A DNA stretch of 64,000 nt from DATJPW01 sp035506215 (GTDB lineage Bacteria; Desulfobacterota; Desulfomonilia; Desulfomonilales; Desulfomonilaceae). Of the stretch, positions 1 to 9,422 are shown piece after piece. The position numbers were made by a program, and so were the translations under genes. Below the pieces are notes generated by a model that did no database searches, was not told where the DNA came from, and saw only the letters and a list, made by a program, of their open reading frames with translations. Position 1 is the first letter of the stretch. Each line of letters begins with the position of its first letter. Location: NCBI GenBank assembly GCA_035506215.1, contig DATJPW010000219.1, positions 10,618-74,617 on the forward strand, written 5' to 3'.

Positions 1-133
1 GCCTCGACGGCCGAAACTGGTTATATCGGTATCGTTATTGTAAATTGCCCGGAGGCGGTCAATTTCGGCGGCTCGGCGTCGCCGGGCTCTAATGCCCTGC
101 AAGATTAAGTCACAACCGCGTAGGTCCTCCCAC

Positions 134-1540
134 ATGTCTAAGGTAAAAATTGACGCAAGAGAAATCCTTCAAGATATCCGAGACGGGATGAAGGATTCCG
201 CTCTGATGGAAAAATACAGGCTTTCAGCGCGAGGGCTCCAGAGCCTTTTCTCGAAATTGGTGGAAGCCGATCTGATCAAACAATCGGATCTGGACGCCAG
301 AATGACGGCCTATGAAAAAACCGTGAAGTTGATGGTTTTCAAGTGCCCGGCGTGTGGCATGCCGCAATTCTCGGAATTTGATGAGTGCCCCCAGTGTGGA
401 ATCATCGTGTCCAAGTATCAAAAGCTTAAGCAAAAGCCGTCGGAAGCCCCGGACACTCTTGTGTATGAGCGCCGGAAACCCGAATCATCCCTGGTGGAGG
501 CAGAGAAAACGGTTGCAGGCGAGGTAACGTATCGCGGCAATCTCCAGCGGACCGGCCATTATATCGGTGACGCTGTTGGACAACACAATGAATTGAAATG
601 GAAATTCAAAACAGGAGGTTGGTTGGCAGCGTCGCCGGCTGTAACAAACGATGGCGTATTTTTTGGCGGAGTGGACTCCTATTTTTATGTCTTGGATCCT
701 GACAAGGGCTTTGAAAAATGGAAGTTCAAGGCGGGAAGTTCCATATACTCGTCCTGTTCGGTAGTCCGCTCGAGAGTGTTTTTCGGTAGCCTGGACAGTA
801 ATTTATATGCACTGGAAGTCGAAACGGGAGGACTAGTTTTCAAGAGTGGCACCGGCGGTCCAATTTACTCGTCCCCTGCGGTAGCTCAAGGATGTGTCTA
901 TTTCACCAGTCTCGACGGCAAGCTGCGGGCTTTGGACATGGAAACTGGCGCTCCGAAATGGGAATTCAAGGCTGGAGGACCGATTTATTCATCTCCGTCG
1001 CTGGTCGACGCATGGATTTATTTCGGGTGTATGGACAACAACCTTTACGCACTGAAAGTTTCTTCCGGCGAGGAGGTCTGGAAATTCCAGACCGGCGGAC
1101 CCCTTAATACGGCGGTTGCCATAGCTCACGGCAGCATCTACTTCGGCAGCATGGACTCCAATTGTTACGCAGTGGACGCCTCAACCGGGGAACGAAACTG
1201 GGCCTTCAGGACTGCGGGCAAGGTCACTTCTTCCCCAGCAGTCACGGATGATGCAGTTTTTTTTGGCAGCGCCGACTGTTGCCTCCACGCTCTGGACCCA
1301 AAGTCCGGATCAGAATTGTGGCGATTCGAGACCGGCGGTCCCATTTATTCGTCCCCATCTGTTGCGGGCAATTGCGTCTACTTTGGGAGTGGCGATCATC
1401 GCCTGTATGCTCTGGACATTAGAACCGGTCAGCCGTTGTGGAAGTTCAAGACCGGCGGATCAGTGTTTTGTTCCCCGGTGATCGTTAACGGACAAATCTA
1501 TTTCGGTAGCGATGACGGACACTTGTACGCTATGCTATAG
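134..1540 (+). CDS. PQQ-like eight-bladed beta-propeller protein with helical N-terminal module and zinc ribbon
   Basis: The protein of 468 residues has three parts. Residues 1-60 form a helical, HTH-like module (REILQDIRDG..LMEKYRLS..GLQSLF) that is shared with the next gene. Residues about 75-100 form a zinc ribbon (CPACG..CPQCG). From about residue 150 there are eight PQQ-like repeats with the recurrent signature IYSSP..V..VYFGS.D..LYALD..TG..W.F. A PQQ-type propeller usually mediates protein contacts, and no enzyme active site is evident. No signal peptide is visible, so it is probably cytoplasmic. An in-frame ATG at 92 exists, but the start at 134 aligns with the paralogue at 1666, so it is preferred; neither has a clear ribosome-binding site. 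The function is unknown and a scaffold or sensor role is only inferred. Confidence 0.85.
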   Translation: MSKVKIDAREILQDIRDGMKDSALMEKYRLSARGLQSLFSKLVEADLIKQSDLDARMTAYEKTVKLMVFKCPACGMPQFSEFDECPQCGIIVSKYQKLKQKPSEAPDTLVYERRKPESSLVEAEKTVAGEVTYRGNLQRTGHYIGDAVGQHNELKWKFKTGGWLAASPAVTNDGVFFGGVDSYFYVLDPDKGFEKWKFKAGSSIYSSCSVVRSRVFFGSLDSNLYALEVETGGLVFKSGTGGPIYSSPAVAQGCVYFTSLDGKLRALDMETGAPKWEFKAGGPIYSSPSLVDAWIYFGCMDNNLYALKVSSGEEVWKFQTGGPLNTAVAIAHGSIYFGSMDSNCYAVDASTGERNWAFRTAGKVTSSPAVTDDAVFFGSADCCLHALDPKSGSELWRFETGGPIYSSPSVAGNCVYFGSGDHRLYALDIRTGQPLWKFKTGGSVFCSPVIVNGQIYFGSDDGHLYAML

Positions 1541-1665
1541 AAGCGTTCTATGGTGCTGAGTTCCTCACACGCTCAGTCTCGGGGTCCTAGGGGACGAGTT
1601 GCTTAGCTGCCAGGTAACAATAAGCGGAATTCCGGGGGGAAATTTCCCCTCTGGAGGAGAATCGC

Positions 1666-2409
1666 ATGGAAAAGCGTAAAATAACGGCCCGTGACATCCT
1701 CAAAGACATTCGCGCGGGTGTAGACGATTCCGTTCTTATGAAGAGATATTCGCTTTCCGCACAGGGACTACAAAGCGTGTTCAACAAGATGGTTCAGGCA
1801 CGCATTGTTTCCGAGGAGGAACTGGATGCCAGGGTCCCTCTGTCGGCAAGAACAGTGGACATCGGCCTTTTTATCTGCCCGGCTTGCGGCAACATCCGAG
1901 GAAAAGAGTTTACTGAATGTCCTCGTTGCGGTTTCATCCCGCTTGGTCCGGCGAAGAAAGAAAAGACCTCAAGACCCGATGAAGCCAAACCCAGATCTCC
2001 ATCGAAAGGCAAGTCCCTGTCACCACGCCAAAGCAAAGAGTCAAGTGCGGAATCGGCCGATATGTCGCCGGCGCTTGAGTCGTACAACCCGCCTCAATCC
2101 TCGAAGGAAACGGGATCGACAAATCTGCGCTCCATCATTAGATACTGTCGTATTCTCGGGACCTCGGCCTTGATATCGTATATTCTTGTTGCGGCCGGCC
2201 TGCTCGGACTCATGCAGTTTTCTGTCCCACAGGGGCTCCTGACATTTGCACAATCCCTCCTGGGAGTGCTCACCCTTGGCATACCTGTGATAGTAATTGG
2301 ATTGGCAATACTCATATTACTGCGGGCGCTTGCCGAATCAATGGCCGTTCTGGAGAACGTCTCGAACCTTGTACAAGACAAAGCGCCCCACACAGGGTAT
2401 CAGTCTTGA
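1666..2409 (+). CDS. Zinc-ribbon membrane protein sharing the N-terminal module of its upstream neighbour
   Basis: The protein has 247 residues. Residues 1-60 are closely similar to the module of the gene ending at 1540 (ARDILKDIRAG..LMKRYSLSAQGLQSVF). A zinc ribbon (CPACG..CPRCG) follows at about residues 69-90, then a Ser/Lys/Pro-rich linker at about 95-150, and two hydrophobic segments near 165-185 and 200-225 that should anchor it in the inner membrane. A good ribosome-binding site (GGAGGAG) lies just upstream of the ATG. It sits 125 bp after the propeller gene in the same orientation. No enzymatic motif was found, and the function is unknown. Confidence 0.8.
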   Translation: MEKRKITARDILKDIRAGVDDSVLMKRYSLSAQGLQSVFNKMVQARIVSEEELDARVPLSARTVDIGLFICPACGNIRGKEFTECPRCGFIPLGPAKKEKTSRPDEAKPRSPSKGKSLSPRQSKESSAESADMSPALESYNPPQSSKETGSTNLRSIIRYCRILGTSALISYILVAAGLLGLMQFSVPQGLLTFAQSLLGVLTLGIPVIVIGLAILILLRALAESMAVLENVSNLVQDKAPHTGYQS

Positions 2410-2523
2410 AAAGCAGTTTGTTTCTAATTGCCAAGCCTTAGATCGAAATAAGACAGCCATTCTTAGGAGAGAATCAGAACGGGAAGACCATTGCGGAGCA
2501 GCGGATCCGCATTTTGGGCACGC

Positions 2524-3585
2524 CTACTGCATTTCGGTTCGAGGTTGCCGTTGATACAGGTTCACCCAACGGTTATGTTCCGCTAGATTACTGGAGAACT
2601 GGTGACTACCGTCGTTTTTGGCCACAAAGTAGAGGTAATCCACATCCGCGGGCTTAACGGCTGCTATGAGTGACTCTCTGCCGGGACTTGCAATGGGGCC
2701 GGGGGGAAGTCCGTCAATTTGGTATGTGTTATACGGTTGCTTGCGATCCAGGTCTGCACGCGTTATTTTGGAGCCCATCGGTTTCACTCCATAGATAACA
2801 GTCGGATCTGATTGCAAGCGCATGTTGTGACGAAGCCGATTGTGAAACACTGCCGACACAAACTCATGTTCCGACGGCCGGGCCTCTTTCTCCACGAGAG
2901 AAGCGAGCGTCACAACCTGTTTCATCGTCCATCCGGACTCCTCTGCTGCGGCCCGGACATACTTGTCGTAGACCTGATGAAAGCGCTGAACCAGCTTTTG
3001 AATCACGAGCTTGCCGTCATTCTTTTCCGAATATTTGAAAAAGTAGGTGTCCGGGAAGAGATACCCCTCCAGCGACTGGCCCTCCAGCTCCATTGCACGG
3101 AGAAACGCCTTGTCTTGGGCCACTGAGAGGAATTCCGAGCGCGTCATTAGGCCCATCTGCTGGAAGAGCTCCGCGATTTGAAAGATATTGTAGCCCTCCG
3201 GAATTGTGAGAGCCAACATGAGCGTTTTGCCTGAAATTAATTGGTCCAGCACATCGCTGGCGTCGCTACCGGTCTTCAAGGAATAATCCCCTGCCTTAAT
3301 GCCTCGCTGTTCTCCCCTTATCCAAGCAACAATCTTGAAAACCATTCGGTTGGAGACAATACCGTTGTCCTGAAGAATAGTTGCCACCTGTGAAAGAGAG
3401 GCCCCCTTGGGAATGGTGACTATAACCTCGCGGCCCGGCGCCACGTTTTCATCGGGTTTATGCCCGGTTGACTCTTCCAGAAAGTGATGCGCCTTGTTGT
3501 AGGCCATGTACCCGCCTATAACAAGTCCGATCAAGACCAAAGTGAGGACCAAACTTCTCAGTATGGAAAGAAGAGAGACTCTCAT
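2524..3585 (-). CDS. mltG: Endolytic murein transglycosylase MltG (YceG family)
   Basis: The 353-residue protein has an N-terminal membrane anchor (about residues 8-28), a LysM-like region with the family phrase VTIPKGASLSQVA, then the YceG catalytic domain. ASLVEKEA carries the catalytic glutamate and is followed by the conserved LQSDPTVIYG and GLPPGPIASPG blocks. MltG cleaves nascent glycan strands at the inner membrane and so sets glycan chain length. Its ATG overlaps the stop of the preceding ruvX gene in an ATGA arrangement, so the two are translationally coupled. Length and motifs are normal for the family. Confidence 0.95.
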   Translation of the reverse strand: MRVSLLSILRSLVLTLVLIGLVIGGYMAYNKAHHFLEESTGHKPDENVAPGREVIVTIPKGASLSQVATILQDNGIVSNRMVFKIVAWIRGEQRGIKAGDYSLKTGSDASDVLDQLISGKTLMLALTIPEGYNIFQIAELFQQMGLMTRSEFLSVAQDKAFLRAMELEGQSLEGYLFPDTYFFKYSEKNDGKLVIQKLVQRFHQVYDKYVRAAAEESGWTMKQVVTLASLVEKEARPSEHEFVSAVFHNRLRHNMRLQSDPTVIYGVKPMGSKITRADLDRKQPYNTYQIDGLPPGPIASPGRESLIAAVKPADVDYLYFVAKNDGSHQFSSNLAEHNRWVNLYQRQPRTEMQ

Positions 3586-4013
3586 GAACTCGATATTTCC
3601 TTCAGGTGTTGTCTGTCCAGATAACCCTGGAGAATTATGACCGCGGCAACTTTGTCAATTGCTTTACGTCTCTTGCGGCGGCTCATGTCCGCTTCCAGAA
3701 GGACCCGCTCCGCAGCCACCGTGGACAACCGTTCATCCCATTCCCGCACCGGCACTCTCACCCTCTGTTTGATTCGCTGCGCAATCGACCTTACTTTTTC
3801 GACCTCAGGGCCTTCGGTGCCGTCCATGTTGAACGGGATTCCCACGACAATCTCTTCAACGCCGTAATTCTCGGCCAAGTCTACGATTGCTCCCACGTCA
3901 CGCTCCTGATCCTTGCAGATCAGAGTTTCAACGCCCTGAGCCGTAAGACCCAATTCGTCACTGACAGCCACTCCTATCCTCTTTGAACCAATGTCCAGAC
4001 CCAAGATTCGCAC
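3582..4013 (-). CDS. ruvX: Putative pre-16S rRNA nuclease / RuvX (YqgF) RNase H-fold protein
   Basis: The 143-residue YqgF-family protein opens with the RNase H-fold motif LGLDIGSKRIGVAVSD, has the central VVGIPFNMDGTEG block and the later DERLST motif, and ends in the IDKVAAVIIL helix with its conserved aspartate. Members are linked to 16S rRNA 5' maturation and, from homology, to Holliday junction resolution. The start is GTG with GGGAG upstream. It overlaps mltG by four bases, an arrangement found in many bacteria. Confidence 0.93.
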   Translation of the reverse strand: MRILGLDIGSKRIGVAVSDELGLTAQGVETLICKDQERDVGAIVDLAENYGVEEIVVGIPFNMDGTEGPEVEKVRSIAQRIKQRVRVPVREWDERLSTVAAERVLLEADMSRRKRRKAIDKVAAVIILQGYLDRQHLKEISSS

Positions 4014-4325
4014 TAGGATCTCCCGCCGGCCATTCTCGGACCCGTGAGCCCCTTGCTTCCGAGAGGGTTACCTTTATTGAATTCTTGTGCCTCTGTCAAG
4101 AAAGCAAGAAAAGCGCATTTGCTAACCCTCTACAATTGACCGATAATTCCGTCGGTCCATGTACAAGAAGACAGGATCATTCAGGGATATGTTCCTAGGT
4201 GGGACGATACCCACAGCAAATGCCGACTGATCCAGAGTTTATAGACTGAGTGTATCGTTAAGCGCAGACCCAAGTAATCGACGGTCTGTCCGGGCCGATT
4301 GAGATCAGAAATCGAGAAGGCTAAA
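4014..4325. other. Intergenic stretch without a supported gene
   Basis: These 312 bases lie between the start of ruvX and the end of the upstream TPR-like gene, both on the minus strand. It should hold the ruvX promoter and the terminator of the upstream gene, but I see no convincing hairpin with a T-tract, no strong promoter and no coding frame with recognisable composition. Confidence 0.5.
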
Positions 4326-5021
4326 TCAGTTTTTTCCGTGAAGATGACTGTGTTCGCTTAGACTGGAAGCTATCTCAAGGATAAAGCGCACATCATCTTT
4401 TTCAGTGAACGGAACGCATTTGTCAGTTGCGAAAGGGAGTCGCTCTTCCGTGATGTGCTGAGGGATGCGAGTGATCCTGCTACCTTTTGCCAGATGGCTC
4501 GGCAGGCGTTCAAAGGCTTCACGCTCAATCACCACAATGTTCTCCACGTCAGAAAGTAAGGCCAAGCCACTGGATGCAGGTGACCGCTTTCCGAAGCGTT
4601 CTTTTAGTCCTTTTTTCACTTCCGAGATGAGGGACCCCACCTTGGCCCTGATCTCACCGATTGTCATGATTTCCTCTAGGGCCTGCCTACGCTGCACCTC
4701 GGTCCCCATCAGCAGGGCCTCTTCAAAGCATTCGAGAGCTTCCAGAAGATGTTTCCTTGAGAGATGGGATCGACCCTCGATTAACATGCTCCGAGCTTCA
4801 GCTTCGTCAGCGGAATCGGGGTCAAAAGCTTGACCATAGCATTCCACCGCGGATGAAATGTCACCCTGTTCCAGGAACTCTCTCCCTTTTGTCACCAATG
4901 AATCATCCGCCGCGTTGGTGTTGGTGTCCATCATAGATTGCTCTTCGTGGTCCTCAGTGGCTGTTGGCAGCTCGTGTTGTGCCCGGCCCGGGATAGCCGG
5001 CGTGTCAGGCAAAAAGATCAT
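4326..5021 (-). CDS. TPR-like protein of unknown function
   Basis: The open frame is 231 residues. Residues about 40-105 contain two helical-pair repeats that read like TPR units (GREFLEQGDISSAVECYGQA and LIEGRSHLSRKHLLEALECF). The C-terminal half has no family I recognise. No signal peptide is present, so it is probably cytoplasmic. The start is uncertain: an ATG at 4934 (Met-Met-Asp) has GAAGAG upstream and would remove 29 low-complexity residues, while the ATG at 5021 has no clear ribosome-binding site. A Fur-box-like sequence sits immediately upstream. Confidence 0.65.
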   Translation of the reverse strand: MIFLPDTPAIPGRAQHELPTATEDHEEQSMMDTNTNAADDSLVTKGREFLEQGDISSAVECYGQAFDPDSADEAEARSMLIEGRSHLSRKHLLEALECFEEALLMGTEVQRRQALEEIMTIGEIRAKVGSLISEVKKGLKERFGKRSPASSGLALLSDVENIVVIEREAFERLPSHLAKGSRITRIPQHITEERLPFATDKCVPFTEKDDVRFILEIASSLSEHSHLHGKN

Positions 5022-5023
5022 CC

Positions 5024-5042
5024 GTAAATGATTATCAATAAT
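5024..5042 (-). promoter_or_regulatory. Fur-box-like sequence upstream of the TPR-like gene
   Basis: Read on the minus strand, these 19 bases match 14 of 19 positions of the classical Fur box, including the central TGATAATCATT. The site lies in an AT-rich stretch just upstream of the minus-strand gene. A perfect six-base inverted repeat (ACCATA/TATGGT, 5045-5061) follows directly. AT-rich promoters produce chance matches, so this is tentative. Confidence 0.3.
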
Positions 5043-5523
5043 AAACCATATTTTTTATGGTATATTACCGTCACTTCCTAGTACCTTGCTTAACATATTT
5101 ACGCGCCTTTTTCAACCGGTTTCGCGCCTGTGGAAATGGAGTGATGTGTTGCGCCTTTTCAGACGTTCATCGCATTTTCCAGCGCCGTATATCCGAAGGA
5201 TGCTTGTTTCGTTGTTTGATCACGCTTATAATACGCAACAGTATTGGTAGGTGGCGTCCAGGCGCAAGACAGCAACTAAATGGACAGAAACGGTCCTGAA
5301 AAAACATCGAGCATGTTGAACCCGCGCTTGGAAGATGATAGGAGTGCAGTGGGACTGTCCACCGCGGTGCAGAATAGAACTCTGCATTGGAGGCATTTAC
5401 GAAGCCGGGGTGCCCGCGCTAAATTGATCTTGCTCATTCCGGTGTCCTGATCAGGCATCCTTGTGGCTCCCGATTTTCTATTGTTAAAGAGGTAATAGTC
5501 AGTGAACGCCTGCACGGGGATTC
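5043..5523. other. Divergent intergenic region upstream of the sensor kinase gene
   Basis: About 480 bases separate the TPR-like gene from the histidine kinase gene. Apart from the AT-rich promoter-like start with the ACCATA/TATGGT inverted repeat at 5045-5061, I see no convincing gene. Short open frames here lack ribosome-binding sites and recognisable protein features. Confidence 0.5.
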
Positions 5524-7332
5524 ATGAGAATTAAAGGACTGCTGAAATACCTCCCTGTTTTGTCCATCGTGCTGGTGGCGGGAATTCTCCTTGTCATCGT
5601 GGTGGTTTTTACGCTCAGAAACATCAACGCCCAGAATCAGCGAATGGAGGAATTCACTACTCGACAAGGAGTGGCGGTTATAAGGACTTTAGAAGCCGGG
5701 ACCAGGACTGGATTCATGGAGGGGGATTGGGGGATAGAGCACCTGCAGATGCTCATCGAGCAGGCTGCAAAGGATCCGGACGTGGAATGGGTCGGCCTGA
5801 TCAACAGCGATGGCGTGATAGTAGCCCACAGCGAACCCGCCCAGATCGGGTTACGACTTCTCATGGGCACTGAGGACATGAATTTGGTCAAAACGGTCAT
5901 ACGTACCGGAGAACCTCTTTCACGCAAAAGAAGTCTTCCCGAGGACCGCACCATTCTGGAAATTTGGAAGCTTTTTACTCCGTTTCCCGATCAGATAGCT
6001 CAAGCTGAGACCACATCACGACAAACTCGCATCGGCCATGAGCTTTTGGATGTCTTTGATCGAGATCAGAAGCAGGTGTTGTTCCTCGGGCTGAAGATGG
6101 ATCGTTTCAAACAAATCCGCCATCAAGACATAATGCTGGCAATATTTATCGGGGCTGTACTTTTTGTGATAGGCTCAGCCGGAGTTTACTTTATCTTCGT
6201 CATCCAAAATGCCTATTTGGTGCGAAGGACCCTGGATGAGATGCGCGCTTACACGCGAAACGTTGTCGAGAGTATGGCTAATGGACTTATCACGGTAGAT
6301 AGGTCTCTCAGGGTAGCCACCTTTAATTCGACTGCACTTGAAATCCTCCGTAAGCCCAAGGACGAGGTCGAAGGATGTCCCATAGCCCAAGTCTTGCCAC
6401 TGGAAAGCGAAATTAAGCAGATACTCGTCGACCCCGAGCAGATTGTTGAAAAAGAAGTCAAGATCGTCACTGAAGCCAGCGGCAAAATATTCCTCGGACT
6501 TTCCGTGTCCCCTCTCAAGGAGCCGGATTCCCTCATCACTCGGGGAGCGGTGATTATCGTCCGAGATTTGACCATGATTCGAGAGTTGGAGCAAAAAGTT
6601 GCAGTCAGCGAAAAGTTCGCGGCTCTCGGAAGGCTGTCCGCGGGCATTGCACATGAGATACGGAATCCGCTGAATTCTATCCGCGGCTTCATCCAGTATT
6701 TCCAAAAGAAGATCCACTTGGATGAAGAAGATTACCGTTACACTGATATCATGCTGACCGAAGTAGACCGACTCAACAGAGTCATCTCCAAGCTTCTGGC
6801 TTATTCCAAGCCAAGAGAGCCCCGTCTAAGCATTCGATCCGCAGAAGACGTGCTGGATCATTGCACACGGCTCGTTGAACGGGAAGCGATGGAAGCGGGA
6901 GTGCAACTGGTCAGAGAACCAGCCACCGGCGACGCGCCGTTGGTGTTAATGGATACTGACCAGATGACTCAGGTGTTTCTAAATATCCTGCTCAACGCCA
7001 TAGAGGCTACACCGGAAGGAGGCAAAGTCCTGGTCCGCTATCTGGCGGATGGCCAAAATCGCTTGCAGATAATCGTGGAGGATACCGGCGAAGGAATTCC
7101 CCGCGAAAATCTCGATAAGATATTCGATCCGTTCTTTTCCACCAAGAAGAAGGGAACAGGATTGGGATTGGCCATTGTCAAAAGTATAATCGAGGGCCAC
7201 GGTGGTGAGATCGAAGTGGAGACTGAGCCCGCCAAGGGAACGCGCTTTATCGTCACTCTTAACGGGTATCAGGCTGAGGACGCGAGCGATCAACCGACAA
7301 TAGACTTGCGCAGAACAGCAAGACTGCCCTAA
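5524..7332 (+). CDS. Membrane-bound PAS sensor histidine kinase
   Basis: The 602-residue protein has TM1 at about residues 12-32, a periplasmic sensor region of about 165 residues, TM2 at about 205-228, a PAS domain at about 240-360, HisKA with the phosphorylated His377 in AHEIRNPLNS, and a HATPase domain with N, G1 and G2 boxes (NAIEATPEGG, VEDTGEGIP, GTGLGLAIVKS). It would phosphorylate the NtrC-type regulator encoded about 190 bp downstream. Architecture resembles ZraS/AtoS-type kinases. The stimulus is unknown, since the periplasmic part has no ligand-binding motif I recognise. GGGGA precedes the ATG. Confidence 0.93.
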   Translation: MRIKGLLKYLPVLSIVLVAGILLVIVVVFTLRNINAQNQRMEEFTTRQGVAVIRTLEAGTRTGFMEGDWGIEHLQMLIEQAAKDPDVEWVGLINSDGVIVAHSEPAQIGLRLLMGTEDMNLVKTVIRTGEPLSRKRSLPEDRTILEIWKLFTPFPDQIAQAETTSRQTRIGHELLDVFDRDQKQVLFLGLKMDRFKQIRHQDIMLAIFIGAVLFVIGSAGVYFIFVIQNAYLVRRTLDEMRAYTRNVVESMANGLITVDRSLRVATFNSTALEILRKPKDEVEGCPIAQVLPLESEIKQILVDPEQIVEKEVKIVTEASGKIFLGLSVSPLKEPDSLITRGAVIIVRDLTMIRELEQKVAVSEKFAALGRLSAGIAHEIRNPLNSIRGFIQYFQKKIHLDEEDYRYTDIMLTEVDRLNRVISKLLAYSKPREPRLSIRSAEDVLDHCTRLVEREAMEAGVQLVREPATGDAPLVLMDTDQMTQVFLNILLNAIEATPEGGKVLVRYLADGQNRLQIIVEDTGEGIPRENLDKIFDPFFSTKKKGTGLGLAIVKSIIEGHGGEIEVETEPAKGTRFIVTLNGYQAEDASDQPTIDLRRTARLP

Positions 7333-7526
7333 TGCAGCAATGTTCACTTGTTTTGGTTGGAAGCTTACAGGACCTATTTGCAAGGTAACAGCATCACGAC
7401 ACACGATTCTTGCCCGGTTGCCCGGTCGTTGAAACGTTGGAAATTTTGATGCGCTATCGATAGCGGTTAATCAAAAATCCTGTCCGATACAAACAGAGCC
7501 TTTACACAGAGGAAATAGGACCTTCC

Positions 7527-8942
7527 ATGACCCCTCGCAAAGCCAAAATTCTCGTTGTGGACGACGAGCTGTCCCAACGCAAAATGTTACAGGCCAATCT
7601 CTCATTGGACGGTTATCAGGTGTTCGAAGCTGGTGACGGAAAGGAAGCTATCGCACGAGTTTCGGAAGAATTTTTTGATCTAATTCTCATGGATAACCGC
7701 ATGTCCCAAATAGATGGGATAGAAGCTCTGAGAGAAATAAAGAAGATCTCCCCCGGGATACCGGTCATAATTATCACTGCATATGCTTCCGTGGAGACCG
7801 CGGTCCAGGCTCTCCAGGCCGGTGCGCACGATTATCTTACCAAGCCTTTGGATATGGAAGAACTCAGGTTCAAAGTCCTTCAAACTCTGGAATTCTGGCG
7901 ACTCAAGGAAGACAATATCCTTCAAAGACGACGGATTGAAAACCTGTTCGATGCTTCCGGCATCATTGGTCGCTCACACAAGATGAAGGAAGTCCTCGAA
8001 AGAGTTGCCCAAGTAGCGCCGTCTGAGGCTACGGTGCTGATTTTGGGAGAATCCGGGACAGGCAAGGAACTGATCGCCAATGCCCTCCATCAAGGGTCGG
8101 GTCGTGCGGACAAGCGTTTCATCAAAGTCAATTGCGCGGCCTTACCGGAAACACTCCTGGAGGCCGAACTCTTCGGGCACGAGAAAGGGGCATTCACCGG
8201 TGCTGACAGGCGAAGGCCGGGCCGGTTTGAACTGGCCGACGGTGGGTCTATTTTCCTGGATGAAATTGCAGAAATGACCCTCGCCACACAGACGAAATTA
8301 CTCAGGGTACTCCAGGAAAGAGAATTTGAGCCACTAGGCTCAACTCGTACCGTGAAAATCGATATCAGAATCATTACTGCCACGAATAGGGTGCTGGTCG
8401 ACGAAGTGAAAAGCGGCCGGTTTCGTGAAGATCTGTTTTATCGGCTGAACGTGGTGCCTATAGACCTTCCTCCGCTGAGGGAACGCAAAGAAGACATCCC
8501 TCTGCTTATCGAGCACTTTCTCGGAATATACAACGAAAAGAACGGCCGCGCCGTTCAAGGATTCCACCCTCGGGCCCTCGATGCGCTGATGCGGTACTCA
8601 TGGCCGGGTAACATACGAGAGCTTGAAAATGTGGTGGAGCGGTGCGTCATCCTGACGCGAGACGATTATGTTCCCTTTTCCGAACTTCCGGAGCCCATTC
8701 TCGAGGTTACCGGCGATTCTTACACCAAGGAATTCAGGGAAGGTCTGCGTCCGGGCGTCACACTAAAAGAGATGGAGCGAGAACTGATCCTCATAACCCT
8801 TGAAGACAATGATGGAAACCGAACGCGTACCGCCCGCGTCCTTGGCATTACGCGACGGACGCTACAACACAAACTCAAGGAGTACGGAATAGATCAACAG
8901 CCCGTCGACTCAGCGGCCGAAACTTGGGCCCCGGGCATCTAA
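7527..8942 (+). CDS. Sigma-54-dependent response regulator of the NtrC family
   Basis: The 471-residue protein has a receiver domain at about residues 1-120 with phospho-acceptor Asp56 (LILMDNRM), an AAA+ domain at about 145-380 with Walker A GESGTGKE, the sigma-54-contacting GAFTGAD loop and Walker B SIFLDEIAEM, and a Fis-type DNA-binding helix-turn-helix at the C-terminus (NRTRTARVLGITRRTLQHKL). It activates transcription from -24/-12 promoters when phosphorylated. It is the evident partner of the upstream kinase. Targets cannot be read from this window, although one good sigma-54 promoter occurs at 27629. Confidence 0.96.
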   Translation: MTPRKAKILVVDDELSQRKMLQANLSLDGYQVFEAGDGKEAIARVSEEFFDLILMDNRMSQIDGIEALREIKKISPGIPVIIITAYASVETAVQALQAGAHDYLTKPLDMEELRFKVLQTLEFWRLKEDNILQRRRIENLFDASGIIGRSHKMKEVLERVAQVAPSEATVLILGESGTGKELIANALHQGSGRADKRFIKVNCAALPETLLEAELFGHEKGAFTGADRRRPGRFELADGGSIFLDEIAEMTLATQTKLLRVLQEREFEPLGSTRTVKIDIRIITATNRVLVDEVKSGRFREDLFYRLNVVPIDLPPLRERKEDIPLLIEHFLGIYNEKNGRAVQGFHPRALDALMRYSWPGNIRELENVVERCVILTRDDYVPFSELPEPILEVTGDSYTKEFREGLRPGVTLKEMERELILITLEDNDGNRTRTARVLGITRRTLQHKLKEYGIDQQPVDSAAETWAPGI

Positions 8943-9096
8943 TTAAAAAGAGGCTTGTTTGCAGAATGATGATGGAAGCAGCTTTGGGGAATTGCTGGTG
9001 CCGATAATTATTATGGGCTAGTGTTTGGAACCGCCGGCCGGATAGATGCTTATATTACTCATAGAATTTTACTTAGGCCTCAATGGTAATCTTACG

Positions 9097-9327
9097 ATGG
9101 CGCATTTGTATATGGTAAAAACTGAGCGACAGGCGACCGCACTCAAGAGACGTGATCGATTCCTGCGCGAACATCCCGAACTCCGGGAATTTCAGAGAAA
9201 GATTGACGCAAGACTCAATGGCGCCGGGTCCGATCATAATCGGCTCGTACTTATACATGAGCTGATGATGGATTCCCTGGGGAACCTGAGTAGGGAATTG
9301 CGGTCAGTGGTAGCGGTCCAGCGCTGA
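9097..9327 (+). CDS. Small hypothetical helical protein
   Basis: The product has 76 residues if the ATG at 9097 is used; an in-frame ATG at 9046 would add 17 hydrophobic residues that look non-native. The sequence is charged and predicted helical (RRDRFLREHPELREFQRKID..LIHELMMDSLGNLSRELRSVV), with the feel of a small regulatory or adaptor protein. There is no strong ribosome-binding site and no family I recognise. It stands alone between the response regulator and dxs on the opposite strand. Confidence 0.5.
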   Translation: MAHLYMVKTERQATALKRRDRFLREHPELREFQRKIDARLNGAGSDHNRLVLIHELMMDSLGNLSRELRSVVAVQR

Positions 9328-9422
9328 ATTCGGTTTAATGGGGAGCGGAATATCATCAGGGAAATGGTTTGCGGGTCAATCAGTGAGATCCCTATCAGAC
9401 CGTAGAGGTACCTTCAGACCGA

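Noticed and set aside
5276..5515. Minus-strand frame of 79 residues
   Set aside because: No ribosome-binding site or recognisable features in an intergenic region.
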